Position numbers and translations under genes: made by a program
The notes under the pieces: generated by a model
Seen by the model: only the letters and a program-made list of their open reading frames with translations
Databases searched by the model: none
What the model was told of the DNA's origin: nothing
Shown here: one piece after another, positions 1-5,313 of the stretch
How positions within the stretch are numbered: the first letter of the stretch is position 1
Layout: every line of letters starts with the position of its first letter
NCBI GenBank assembly: GCA_948663505.1
Contig: CAPNAQ010000091.1
Span: 1 to 7,269 of the forward strand
Length of the DNA: 7,269 nucleotides
Direction of reading: 5' to 3'
From: an uncultured Clostridia bacterium
GTDB taxonomy: Bacteria > Bacillota > Clostridia > TANB77 > CAG-508

Positions 1-62
1 ATTTGATATTGTTTCTAATCTATTATTTTCTACTAAGAATCTCCTTTAATATAATAAAATAA

Positions 63-890
63 TTAGTTTTCAAATTTACTTTTATTTTCTTTAAAAAAAT
101 TATAATATATCTTCATATTTTCTAATTCATGCCATTTCTTTGTTACAACAGGAACTGAATCTAGATCATATATTTTAGCATTTGGTATAGATAATAAAAA
201 TGGAGAATGTGTTGCTATTATAAATTGGCACTTATAAAATCGACTTAATTCTAATATTAACTGTATTAATTCAATTTGAAACTTTGGTGACAAACTATTT
301 TCTGGTTCATCTAATAAGTATAGGCTATCTTCTTTTAACTCTTTGTCAAAAAACTCTAATGATGTTTGTCCATTGGAAAATTCTTTTGCATTTTCTTCAA
401 TTCTACTTTTTATAAATTTACTTTGAGTTTTATTTCTAGTTTCAACTGAGATCCTTAAATCTTCTAAAGAAGAATAGTTAATAGAATCATATTTATACTG
501 CATATATTGTTTTTCTAATTCTTTTCTTTGATTATTCTTTTTTTGATTTTCTATTCGTTTAGACAGAATATTTTCAAATATATCTTCACTAAAAATAATT
601 TTACTTCCTAAAGGAATATTATTTTCTAAATAATAATTACATTTTGTTGTATACATCTCAAAATAATTGGATTTAACTAATGGCTTTTTCCTTCTAATTA
701 CACTTTTATTGTTATTAATTGTCTCAGTTATAATATTAAGTAAAGTTGATTTTCCAGAACCATTATCACCATAAAAAATTGTAATTGGATCAAATTCTAT
801 ATTGAAAAGCTGTTTTTCTAAAAATATATGAAAAGGATAGTAACTCCAGTCTTCATTATTAAGTAATTCAAATTTCTCTAAATATATCAT
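63..890 (-). CDS. AAA-family ATPase with ABC-type nucleotide-binding fold
   Basis: A 275-residue soluble ATPase. Seen: Walker A GDNGSGKST (residues 41-49), a degenerate ABC signature FSNGQ (171-175), Walker B with the Asp-Glu pair at 194-195 (LYLLDEPE), and a switch histidine at 228 (ATHSP). A charged, probably helical stretch (about 105-170) separates the two halves of the site. There are no membrane segments and no transporter partner, so this is not an obvious ABC importer or exporter. It fits the broad group of short predicted ATPases (AAA_21/COG3910-like) related to SMC, RecF and OLD proteins, whose cellular role is mostly unknown; some relatives act in phage defence or toxin-antitoxin pairs. 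The ATG at 888-890 is preceded by AGAAGGAGTG at a good distance. It lies outside the integrated element and is presumed chromosomal. The ATPase fold is certain, the role is not. Confidence 0.88.
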   Translation of the reverse strand: MIYLEKFELLNNEDWSYYPFHIFLEKQLFNIEFDPITIFYGDNGSGKSTLLNIITETINNNKSVIRRKKPLVKSNYFEMYTTKCNYYLENNIPLGSKIIFSEDIFENILSKRIENQKKNNQRKELEKQYMQYKYDSINYSSLEDLRISVETRNKTQSKFIKSRIEENAKEFSNGQTSLEFFDKELKEDSLYLLDEPENSLSPKFQIELIQLILELSRFYKCQFIIATHSPFLLSIPNAKIYDLDSVPVVTKKWHELENMKIYYNFFKENKSKFEN

Positions 891-980
891 TTTTTATCAC
901 TCCTTCTATTTCTATTTGATTTTTTGTCTATTGTCGTTGATATAATTTATACACTGTAATCGGCTTTTCTTTGTATTTCC

Positions 981-1025
981 AGCCTTATATATTGGCATTG
1001 TATAACCTCATTAACATATAAGGCT
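981..1025. repeat. 10-bp perfect inverted repeat in the ATPase leader region
   Basis: AGCCTTATAT (981-990) and ATATAAGGCT (1016-1025) are perfect complements separated by 25 nt. If the ATPase promoter is near 1049-1076, this hairpin would lie close to the 5' end of the transcript. There is no T-run next to it, so it is not a simple terminator. Confidence 0.5.
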
Positions 1026-1048
1026 TGTATTTTGAATTACATTTACAT

Positions 1049-1085
1049 ATTATCATACAAAGTCTTTAAAAATCAACCTTTGTAT
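1049..1085 (-). promoter_or_regulatory. possible ATPase promoter inside an inverted repeat
   Basis: On the minus strand, TTGATT (1071-1076) and GATAAT (1049-1054) are 16 nt apart and could be the -35 and -10 of the ATPase gene, about 160 nt upstream of its start. The -35 lies between the arms of a perfect inverted repeat, ATACAAAG (1055-1062) and CTTTGTAT (1078-1085), which could be an operator. A third CTTTGTAT is at 969-976. AT-rich sequence makes chance matches common, so the promoter call is tentative. Confidence 0.35.
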
Positions 1086-1130
1086 CAATTTTCTATAATA
1101 TTTTTTTATCTTATTTTTTCTACTCGATAC

Positions 1131-1199
1131 ATTTGTTACAAATGCTGTAACATTTTTCTATTCTTACTCTCCCAATCTTTTTAAGAAATTTGTTACAAA
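1131..1199. repeat. two TTTGTTACAAA palindromes
   Basis: The palindrome TTTGTTACAAA occurs at 1132-1142 (extended to the 13-bp ATTTGTTACAAAT at 1131-1143) and at 1189-1199. The half-site TGTAACA follows the first copy at 1146-1152. Two copies of an 11-bp palindrome within 70 bp suggest a dimeric regulator binding here. It lies upstream of the ATPase promoter candidate and between that gene and the tRNA terminator. The regulator is unknown. Confidence 0.4.
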
Positions 1200-1212
1200 A
1201 CAAAAGTAAATA

Positions 1213-1250
1213 AAAAAATCAACCAGATTTTATTTTCTGATTGATTTTTT
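1213..1250 (-). terminator. rho-independent terminator, probably the original one of tRNA-Leu
   Basis: AAAAAATCAA-C-CAGA (1213-1227) pairs with TCTG-A-TTGATTTTTT (1236-1250): 14 base pairs with one C/A mismatch and an 8-nt loop. Runs of A and T on both sides make it usable in either direction. It lies just downstream of where the tRNA-Leu gene ended before the element inserted, in the tRNA's direction of transcription. No coding sequence lies between them. Confidence 0.7.
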
Positions 1251-1253
1251 ATC

Positions 1254-1281
1254 TATCTGTTCAATTTAGTTAGAACAGATA
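1254..1281. repeat. 9-bp inverted repeat next to the left attachment site
   Basis: TATCTGTTC (1254-1262) and GAACAGATA (1273-1281) pair perfectly around a 10-nt loop. The hairpin lies between the tRNA-Leu 3' end copy (CCA at 1288-1290) and the terminator at 1213-1250. It could fold in the original tRNA 3' trailer and influence processing; this is inference. Confidence 0.5.
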
Positions 1282-1286
1282 CGTCG

Positions 1287-1339
1287 TTGGTGTGGATGAG
1301 AGGACTCGAACCTCCACGTCGTTGACACTGGTTCCTAAG
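1287..1339. repeat. left attachment-site copy (tRNA-Leu 3' fragment)
   Basis: This 53-bp segment matches 7019-7071 at every position but one (T at 1293, C at 7025). Positions 1294-1339 form a perfect 46-bp repeat. Read on the minus strand, it runs from the first base of the anticodon loop through the right anticodon stem, variable arm and T arm to the CCA end. Identity stops sharply at 1340, inside the tRNA. It is the 3' end displaced when the element inserted. The single difference changes acceptor position 71 from G to A, which would break the pair with C2. Confidence 0.93.
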
Positions 1340-1451
1340 TACAGTTTTGAGTTTATTATTTATAATTTGTTATTGATTTTTAACATTATATAAAATTTCT
1401 GTAATCATTATAGCTGTAAATATTTTAAGAATAAATACTTACTCTATCTTT

Positions 1452-1492
1452 ACTTTTTGAATTTTTTAAGTTTTATGTAAAAATTCAAAAGT
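1452..1492. repeat. 14-bp inverted repeat abutting the left arm sites
   Basis: ACTTTT-T-GAATTTTT (1452-1466) pairs with AAAAATTCAAAAGT (1479-1492), with one bulged T and a 12-nt loop. Its right arm ends on the first base of the first arm-site repeat (1492). It has no terminator-like T-run after the stem on either strand. It may help organise the left end of the element, or may be chance in AT-rich DNA. Confidence 0.45.
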
Positions 1493-1524
1493 GTTAGAAA
1501 ATTGAATAAATTTTGTTAGAAAAT
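1492..1524 (+). other. left pair of putative integrase arm-binding sites
   Basis: TGTTAGAAAAT occurs at 1492-1502 and again at 1514-1524, start to start 22 bp, which is about two helical turns. The same 10 bases with the same 22-bp spacing and orientation occur at the right end (6936 and 6958). Tyrosine integrases with an N-terminal arm-binding domain typically bind paired direct repeats inside each element end. The rest of 1340-1615 holds no gene. Confidence 0.7.
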
Positions 1525-1615
1525 ATAAATTAAGAGTATAACAGTTGCTACCTATAGAAAAATATAATAAAAAATTTTGTTGTTAAAAATTTTATAATTT
1601 TTCATAACATTTGTG

Positions 1616-1644
1616 TTGATTTTGTGTATAAAATGTGATACAAT
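1616..1644 (+). promoter_or_regulatory. promoter of the antitoxin-toxin operon
   Basis: TTGATT (1616-1621), a 17-nt spacer, and TACAAT (1639-1644) preceded by TG at 1636-1637 (extended -10). Transcription would start near 1651, giving a leader of about 25 nt with AGGAGG at 1661-1666. RelB-type antitoxins usually repress their own promoter, so an operator is expected here. A short inverted repeat TGTAT/ATACA covers the -10, but is weak evidence. Confidence 0.7.
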
Positions 1645-1674
1645 ACATATAATAGAGTATAGGAGGTGTTTATT

Positions 1675-1944
1675 ATGGCTAAGACAGACACTTTGCATAT
1701 AAGAGTAGAACCTACTGTTAAACAAAGGGCTGAAGAAACATTAAATGATTTAGGATTATCTATTACTGAAGCTATTAATGTATTTTTAAATCAGGTTATA
1801 TTAAATGATGGTATTCCTTTTGAAATTAGAAAACCTAGATTTAATAAAGAAACTATACAAGCAATTGAAGATACTAAAAAGGGCAAAAACTTAAGTAAAA
1901 CTTTTGATAGTGTAGATGAAATGTTCGAGGAGTTGGATAAATAG
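1675..1944 (+). CDS. RelB/DinJ-family antitoxin
   Basis: An 89-residue protein opening MAKTDTLHIRVEPTVK, typical of RelB/DinJ antitoxins. The N-terminal half (about residues 4-45) is a ribbon-helix-helix DNA-binding domain: beta strand TLHIRV, then helices around EPTVKQRAEETLNDLG and SITEAINVFLNQV. The charged C-terminal part (about 50-89) would wrap the toxin. In this family the antitoxin blocks a YafQ/RelE-type ribosome-dependent mRNA endonuclease and represses the operon. The ATG at 1675 is chosen over the in-frame GTG at 1666 because AGGAGG (1661-1666) is 8 nt upstream of the ATG and overlaps the GTG. The stop overlaps the toxin start by 1 nt. The partner toxin is frameshifted, so this gene may now be an orphan antitoxin. 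Confidence 0.92.
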   Translation: MAKTDTLHIRVEPTVKQRAEETLNDLGLSITEAINVFLNQVILNDGIPFEIRKPRFNKETIQAIEDTKKGKNLSKTFDSVDEMFEELDK

Positions 1945-2217
1945 TGCTAAAAGTTAGATATAGTAATCAATTTAAGAAAGATTATAAATTAATTCAAAAG
2001 AGAGGTTATGATGTAAATAAACTAAAATATGTTGTTCAACTATTAGCAGAAGGAAAACCCTTACCTGCTAAATATAAAGATCATTATTTAACAGGTAATT
2101 ATAAGCGGCTTTAAAGAATGTCATATTCAACCTGATTGGCTTTTAATTTATACTGTTGAAAATGATAAAATAACATTAACTGTTTCTAGAACAGGTTCTC
2201 ATTCTGATTTATTTTAA
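1944..2217 (+). pseudogene. YafQ-family mRNA interferase toxin, frameshifted
   Basis: Starts at GTG 1944, overlapping the antitoxin stop, with GAGGAG at 1927-1932. The first frame codes MLKVRYSNQFKKDYK up to NYKRL, then stops at TAA 2112-2114 (56 residues). Removing one base near C2106 restores a 90-residue protein continuing NYKGFKECHIQPDWLL to the C-terminal SRTGSHSDLF. The restored protein has the residues of the YafQ active site: His47, His60, Asp64, Arg82, His86 and Phe90. The family would cut mRNA in the ribosomal A site. Everything after residue 54 is lost in the plain reading, so the toxin should be inactive unless ribosomes shift frame. The stop lies in the context CTT TAA, and a +1 slip at CTT would enter exactly the correct frame. 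A simple insertion is the default reading. Confidence 0.88.
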
Positions 2218-2232
2218 TCTATAAAAATTTAG

Positions 2233-2262
2233 GAGTAGTTTAAGAAAAACTACTCATTTTTT
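2233..2262 (+). terminator. terminator of the antitoxin-toxin operon
   Basis: GAGTAGTTT (2233-2241) pairs perfectly with AAACTACTC (2247-2255) around a 5-nt loop, followed by A and six Ts (2257-2262). It begins 16 nt after the toxin stop. On the other strand a T-run also follows after a few bases, so it may end transcription of the convergent acetyltransferase gene as well. Confidence 0.85.
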
Positions 2263-2268
2263 GTTATC

Positions 2269-3004
2269 TCAAATAAATTTATATATATTGTACGTAGAAT
2301 TACATTCAAATCCTAATTTTTTTGCTAAACCTACAGACCATAAATTAGCAGCATCCCAACTAATTTTCTTATTTTCTTCTAAACATTTTAATATTAATTT
2401 TGAAGCTAAGACAGTTGCTATTCCTCTTCTTCTATACTCATCTTTTACCTTTATATTTACTTCTATTCCATCTTTATAGAATATATTAGATGATGCCACA
2501 CCTATAATTTCATTGTTATAAATACAACAATAGCCAACTCCATTTTTTTCGTAGTTATCAGTAATATTAATAAATTTTTCTTCTTTAATTTTTTCAGCTA
2601 TATTTTATCTATTAATTCTATATGATACTCTTTTTGTGCTTTTTCTATATATTCTTGCAATTTTTGCTTATCAAATAGTGGATTTTTTTTTATAGAATAT
2701 CTTTCAAGTTTATTTATATTATCTTTAAAAATTTCTTCAATAATATTTTTTAAGCTATCACTTGGAATTATTATGTATTGTTTTAATTTATTATCAATAA
2801 ATTTGTGTAAATCTTCTTTTCCTATATTACCACTCATAAAACAATATTTTCTAAAAATAAGAATAGCAAAATTTGGATTAAATATATTATCCGTATATGC
2901 TTCTCCCATCATTCCATCTAAAACACTATTTCCCATATAAAATCTAATATCTTTGAATAAATTTCTAAGTTTTTCTAAATCTTTATTTCTACTTTTTGTA
3001 TCAT
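2269..3004 (-). pseudogene. GNAT N-acetyltransferase with two frameshifts
   Basis: Three frame segments join into one protein of about 245 residues. Segment 1 starts at ATG 3002-3004, with GAGGAG upstream, and codes MIQKVEIK before a stop; the frame changes near 2981 and continues DLEKLRNLFKDIRFYMGNS. Segment 2 runs to TAG at 2598-2600 (ELIDKI). Segment 3 resumes AEKIKEEKFINITDNYEKNG and ends at TGA 2269. Each break is explained by loss of one base. Segment 3 carries the acetyl-CoA-binding motif RRRGIA in VKDEYRRRGIATVLASKLIL, and the C-terminal LAKKLGFE typical of GNAT enzymes. The whole resembles the two-part GNAT_acetyltran group (ZmaR-like) in length and layout. The substrate is unknown; some relatives acetylate antibiotics. 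The separate open pieces (2598-2936 and 2269-2499) are fragments, not genes. Confidence 0.85.
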
Positions 3005-3043
3005 AATTAATCTCCTCGTTTGATTTTTTATTTAATTAACTAA

Positions 3044-3072
3044 CTTATAACATAATTATTTTAAAAAATCTA
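3044..3072 (-). promoter_or_regulatory. possible promoter of the acetyltransferase pseudogene
   Basis: On the minus strand, TATAAG (3044-3049) preceded by TGT gives an extended -10, 40 nt upstream of the start codon. The -35 at 17 nt (TAGATT, 3067-3072) is poor. The first operator-like repeat (3075-3091) lies directly upstream of this -35, which supports a regulated promoter here. Confidence 0.35.
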
Positions 3073-3074
3073 GT

Positions 3075-3315
3075 AGTACACTTAGTGAACATTTGTAAAA
3101 TTTCAGTTCACTCGGTGTACTAAATGGAAATGTTTTTAATTTTTAACAATCAATAACATTTTTTAATCAGTTCACTTGGTGAATTTATGCATCATATTTG
3201 CTTAAAATTTTTGTTTCTTTATTAACTCTTGAAGGCTTGTCTTTCAATGTGTATAGGCATTGCATTAAGCATGCTTTCCTGCCTTTAGTATTCACTTTAG
3301 TTCACTCGATTAAAT
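3075..3315. promoter_or_regulatory. cluster of 17-bp operator-like quasi-palindromes
   Basis: Related sequences occur four times: AGTACACTTAGTGAACA (3075-3091), AGTTCACTCGGTGTACT (3105-3121), AGTTCACTTGGTGAATT (3169-3185), and a half-conserved AGTTCACTCGATTAAAT (3299-3315). The first three have complementary arms of the form AGTNCAC and GTGNACT around a 3-bp centre. This is the layout of binding sites for dimeric repressors such as TetR-family proteins. Site centres are 30, 64 and 130 bp apart. They sit upstream of the acetyltransferase start and downstream of the transporter. No regulator gene is present in the element, so the protein that reads them is missing or elsewhere. Confidence 0.6.
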
Positions 3316-3372
3316 TTTATTTATGTCTACTTAATTTTGCATACTTATCCTTAAATCCTCTTAATTGAAAAA
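3185..3372. other. intergenic stretch with a possible gene remnant
   Basis: The 464-bp gap between the acetyltransferase pseudogene and the transporter holds the promoter and operator repeats on its left, the long terminator on its right, and this unexplained middle. On the minus strand a 36-codon open frame (3295-3185, GTG start, MNTKGRKACLMQCLYTLKDK...) covers a patch richer in G and C than its surroundings. I do not recognise it and see no convincing ribosome site. The patch also contains a 10-bp palindrome AAGCATGCTT (3267-3276) nested in AGGCA/TGCCT arms (3255-3259 and 3280-3284). It could be the remnant of a lost gene or a small structured RNA. Confidence 0.3.
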
Positions 3373-3452
3373 TAATGTGCTTTTAAAATTTAGTCAAGGT
3401 TGTGCGATAGCACATTTACTTTAACCTTGACTTGATTTTATAAAGCACATTA
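3373..3452 (-). terminator. very long hairpin terminator of the MFS transporter
   Basis: A nested hairpin starts 16 nt after the transporter stop. Outer stem TAATGTGCTTT/AAAGCACATTA (3373-3383 and 3442-3452), middle stem TAAAAT/ATTTTA (3384-3389 and 3435-3440, one bulged T), inner stem AGTCAAGGTT/AACCTTGACT (3392-3401 and 3423-3432). A small GTGC/GCAC hairpin (3402-3405 and 3410-3413) sits in the loop. On the minus strand the stem is followed by TTTTTC, which fits a terminator in the transporter's direction. With about 27 pairs it is much longer than usual. Confidence 0.75.
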
Positions 3453-3468
3453 GAATTATATATAGGAT

Positions 3469-4731
3469 TTATTCTTTATATTCTATATCTTCTTTATTAT
3501 ATTCTTCTGGACTTAATCCAATTCTTTTTTTCATATATTTTAGTACAAGTAAAATAACAATTAGTCCAACAATTCCTATTATTAAATATGATGTGCTTGT
3601 GTTATAAAATTCTAATAATAATCCACCTAAAAAGCTAATAACTATTTCTCCAATATTTTTTATTAAATTACTTGTCGATAAAATTTTAGTCCTAATATTT
3701 TCATTTGTGAAATTAGTAACATATTTATCTTCTAATACCCAATAAGGTCCTCTAAAGAAATGATGTATGAAAAATGCAAATATAACTATTATAATTGTAA
3801 AAGAAAAATTTAAATTTAAATTAGCAACAATTCCAACTATAATAAAAGATAAAAATATTGGCACAGATATAAACCCTAGTGTCTTATTTTTAAAAGTATT
3901 ATGTATTTTATCTTGATATAGTATTGAAAAAGATTGTACAAGAGTTAATATTGCAAAAATAATACCAAAATATTGTTTTGGCATTTGTAATTCTGTTAAT
4001 AAACTTTTTTCATAGGTAGAAATCATCATTAATACACCGCTAAATATAGATATAAACAGAAATAATGATTTCAATCTTTTTGACTTTATAATAAATTTAA
4101 AACATTGTTTAATCTCTTTTATTGATTTTGAAATTGTAATTTGTTTTTCTGTTTTCTCTACTTTTACATCTTCAAATCTATATGCTAAAATTACAGCTAA
4201 TATAGATATTAGGCTAGATAAAATAAGTGGAATATATGGATTAATAACAAATAAATATCCTGCACATATCGATGTAACTGCACTTAGTGCATTACTTAAA
4301 GAGGATCCTTTAGCATTTATATTTGCAAATGAGTTTTTACCGTTACATATTTTTGTAGAATCATATAGTAATGTATTTCTAGCAATATCTTTTATAGCGT
4401 TTCCAAAAGCAGACATGAAGTATGCAATAACTAAAAATGTAAAATTATTTATAAAAATCATCATTATTATCTGAATCGTTGCAAAAGTAGTTCCCAAAAT
4501 TAATGATTTTCTACTTCCAATTTTTTCAATTAGAATAGTAGCTGGTATTTGAAGTAATAATAAAAATAGAGAATATATGGATTCAGCATACATTACTTTT
4601 GCAGGAGCAATCCCTTTTACTTCTGTTAAAAATAAAAATATAATTGCACTATAAAACAATGGATCCCATCCAAATCCTTTATATAACGGAAATATTCTTC
4701 TATTATATTTCATTGCAATTTCTTGTTTCAT
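3469..4731 (-). CDS. MFS transporter, probable efflux pump of unknown substrate
   Basis: A 420-residue integral membrane protein with about 12 hydrophobic helices: roughly residues 23-38, 49-68, 76-94, 97-115, 146-163, 167-184, 221-239, 254-272, 285-304, 309-326, 355-374 and 381-399. A basic cytoplasmic loop of about 35 residues (185-220) separates the two six-helix halves. The MFS motif A is visible between helices 2 and 3 as IEKIGSRKSLILG (68-80). Both termini are charged and would be cytoplasmic. These features and its place as cargo beside an acetyltransferase suggest proton-driven export of a drug or metabolite. The substrate cannot be told, and I do not assign it to a named resistance family. 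The ATG at 4729-4731 follows AAAGGAG with 6 nt between. The frame is open and of normal length, unlike its cargo neighbours. Confidence 0.88.
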   Translation of the reverse strand: MKQEIAMKYNRRIFPLYKGFGWDPLFYSAIIFLFLTEVKGIAPAKVMYAESIYSLFLLLLQIPATILIEKIGSRKSLILGTTFATIQIIMMIFINNFTFLVIAYFMSAFGNAIKDIARNTLLYDSTKICNGKNSFANINAKGSSLSNALSAVTSICAGYLFVINPYIPLILSSLISILAVILAYRFEDVKVEKTEKQITISKSIKEIKQCFKFIIKSKRLKSLFLFISIFSGVLMMISTYEKSLLTELQMPKQYFGIIFAILTLVQSFSILYQDKIHNTFKNKTLGFISVPIFLSFIIVGIVANLNLNFSFTIIIVIFAFFIHHFFRGPYWVLEDKYVTNFTNENIRTKILSTSNLIKNIGEIVISFLGGLLLEFYNTSTSYLIIGIVGLIVILLVLKYMKKRIGLSPEEYNKEDIEYKE

Positions 4732-4785
4732 TCATTTCTCCTTTGTATTTTATATAATACTTATTTTTAATTCTTTGTATAATTC

Positions 4786-4813
4786 ATAATAAATAATTAA
4801 CTTTTCAACGCAA
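4786..4813 (-). promoter_or_regulatory. possible promoter of the MFS transporter
   Basis: On the minus strand TTGCGT (4808-4813), a 16-nt spacer and TATTAT (4786-4791) would start transcription near 4779, about 48 nt before the start codon. Just upstream is a short patch unusually rich in G and C (about 4808-4845) with interrupted symmetry, TTCC...GGAA and CCG...CGG, which could bind a regulator. Other AT-rich -10 matches nearby make the exact choice uncertain. Confidence 0.35.
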
Positions 4814-4973
4814 CCATTTATATTCCGCATATCGGTCAGTGGAAAACTTATTAATAATTTATCATACATTCATCTAATTTTCAATCATTTTTTTCTTGTC
4901 TTTTGGATATATTTCTATGTTTTAAGAAAATAAATTTGAATTTACTTTTAGAAAAAAGGGAAAAAAAACGGAA

Positions 4974-5026
4974 TTGATTTTGGAAATTTCACCTATTATA
5001 CTTTCAATAAAGATATTTTTTGAAAG
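4974..5026 (+). promoter_or_regulatory. promoter of the excisionase gene with overlapping inverted repeat
   Basis: TTGATT (4974-4979), a 17-nt spacer and TATACT (4997-5002) form a good vegetative promoter, with start expected near 5009. A perfect 7-bp inverted repeat, CTTTCAA (5001-5007) and TTGAAAG (5020-5026), begins at the -10 and ends on the ribosome site (AGAAGG, 5025-5030). It may be an operator for autoregulation. The leader is about 29 nt. No terminator follows the gene, so this promoter may also feed the integrase. Confidence 0.65.
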
Positions 5027-5037
5027 AAGGTATAAAT

Positions 5038-5241
5038 ATGGACAAACCAACTTATAATTCAATTTTCAATGATTATCCAGATTTAGTAGATTTTAACCAA
5101 ATGCGAGAAATGTTAGGAAATATCGGACCAACACTCGCTTATAAACTTTTAAGAAATGGAACTATAAAATCTATTAAAGTTGGCAGAGCTTACAAAATTC
5201 CAAAAATAAATATAATTAGCTATCTAATTCAAAACTACTAG
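5038..5241 (+). CDS. excisionase-type helix-turn-helix protein
   Basis: A 67-residue protein. Residues about 16-64 match the small excisionase-family (HTH_17, MerR-like winged) DNA-binding domain: a first helix DFNQMREMLG, a turn, a recognition helix TLAYKLLRNG, then the wing TIKSIKVGRAYKIPK and a final helix INIISYLIQ. Such proteins bend DNA at an element end and push the integrase towards excision. Its position directly upstream of the integrase, on the same strand and 72 nt away, fits that role. A purely regulatory role is also possible. The ATG at 5038 is chosen because AGAAGG lies 7 nt upstream; the in-frame TTG at 5020 would place the ribosome site inside the gene. Confidence 0.82.
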   Translation: MDKPTYNSIFNDYPDLVDFNQMREMLGNIGPTLAYKLLRNGTIKSIKVGRAYKIPKINIISYLIQNY

Positions 5242-5254
5242 GAATTTTCTACAA

Positions 5255-5283
5255 ACCTATGGTATAATACAAATGCTATAGGT
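5255..5283 (+). promoter_or_regulatory. extended -10 promoter of the integrase gene, flanked by an inverted repeat
   Basis: TGGTATAAT (5260-5268) is a perfect extended -10; no good -35 lies upstream, as is common for this class. Start would be near 5275, about 40 nt before the integrase. ACCTAT (5255-5260) and ATAGGT (5278-5283) form a perfect 6-bp inverted repeat around the -10 and start point, a plausible repressor site. This gives the integrase its own promoter besides possible readthrough from the excisionase gene. Confidence 0.55.
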
Positions 5284-5313
5284 AAGTAAACTATTATACG
5301 GAAAGGAGGAACA

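Noticed and set aside
1..62. A gene starting on the minus strand after AAAGGAG near position 20-26
   Set aside because: No ATG, GTG or TTG follows at a usable distance before the window ends, so no coding start can be supported.
1289..1345. A second tRNA-Leu gene at the left
   Set aside because: Only the 3' half is present; the anticodon, D arm and 5' acceptor strand are missing, and the sequence diverges at 1340.
1666..1674. GTG start adding three residues to the antitoxin
   Set aside because: It overlaps the AGGAGG itself; ATG 1675 has proper spacing and gives the usual family start.
2261..2479. A 72-codon open frame on the plus strand
   Set aside because: It lies opposite the C-terminal part of the acetyltransferase, begins inside the T-run of a terminator, has no ribosome site, and resembles no family.
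2598..2936. A 112-residue stand-alone protein starting at ATG 2936
   Set aside because: No ribosome site precedes this ATG, and the sequence joins frames on both sides into one acetyltransferase; it is a fragment.
3373..3452. A MITE or other small transposable repeat
   Set aside because: No target-site duplication flanks the hairpin, only one copy is present, and its position and T-run fit a terminator.
5020..5037. TTG start adding six residues to the excisionase-type protein
   Set aside because: The ribosome site AGAAGG lies after this TTG and correctly precedes ATG 5038.
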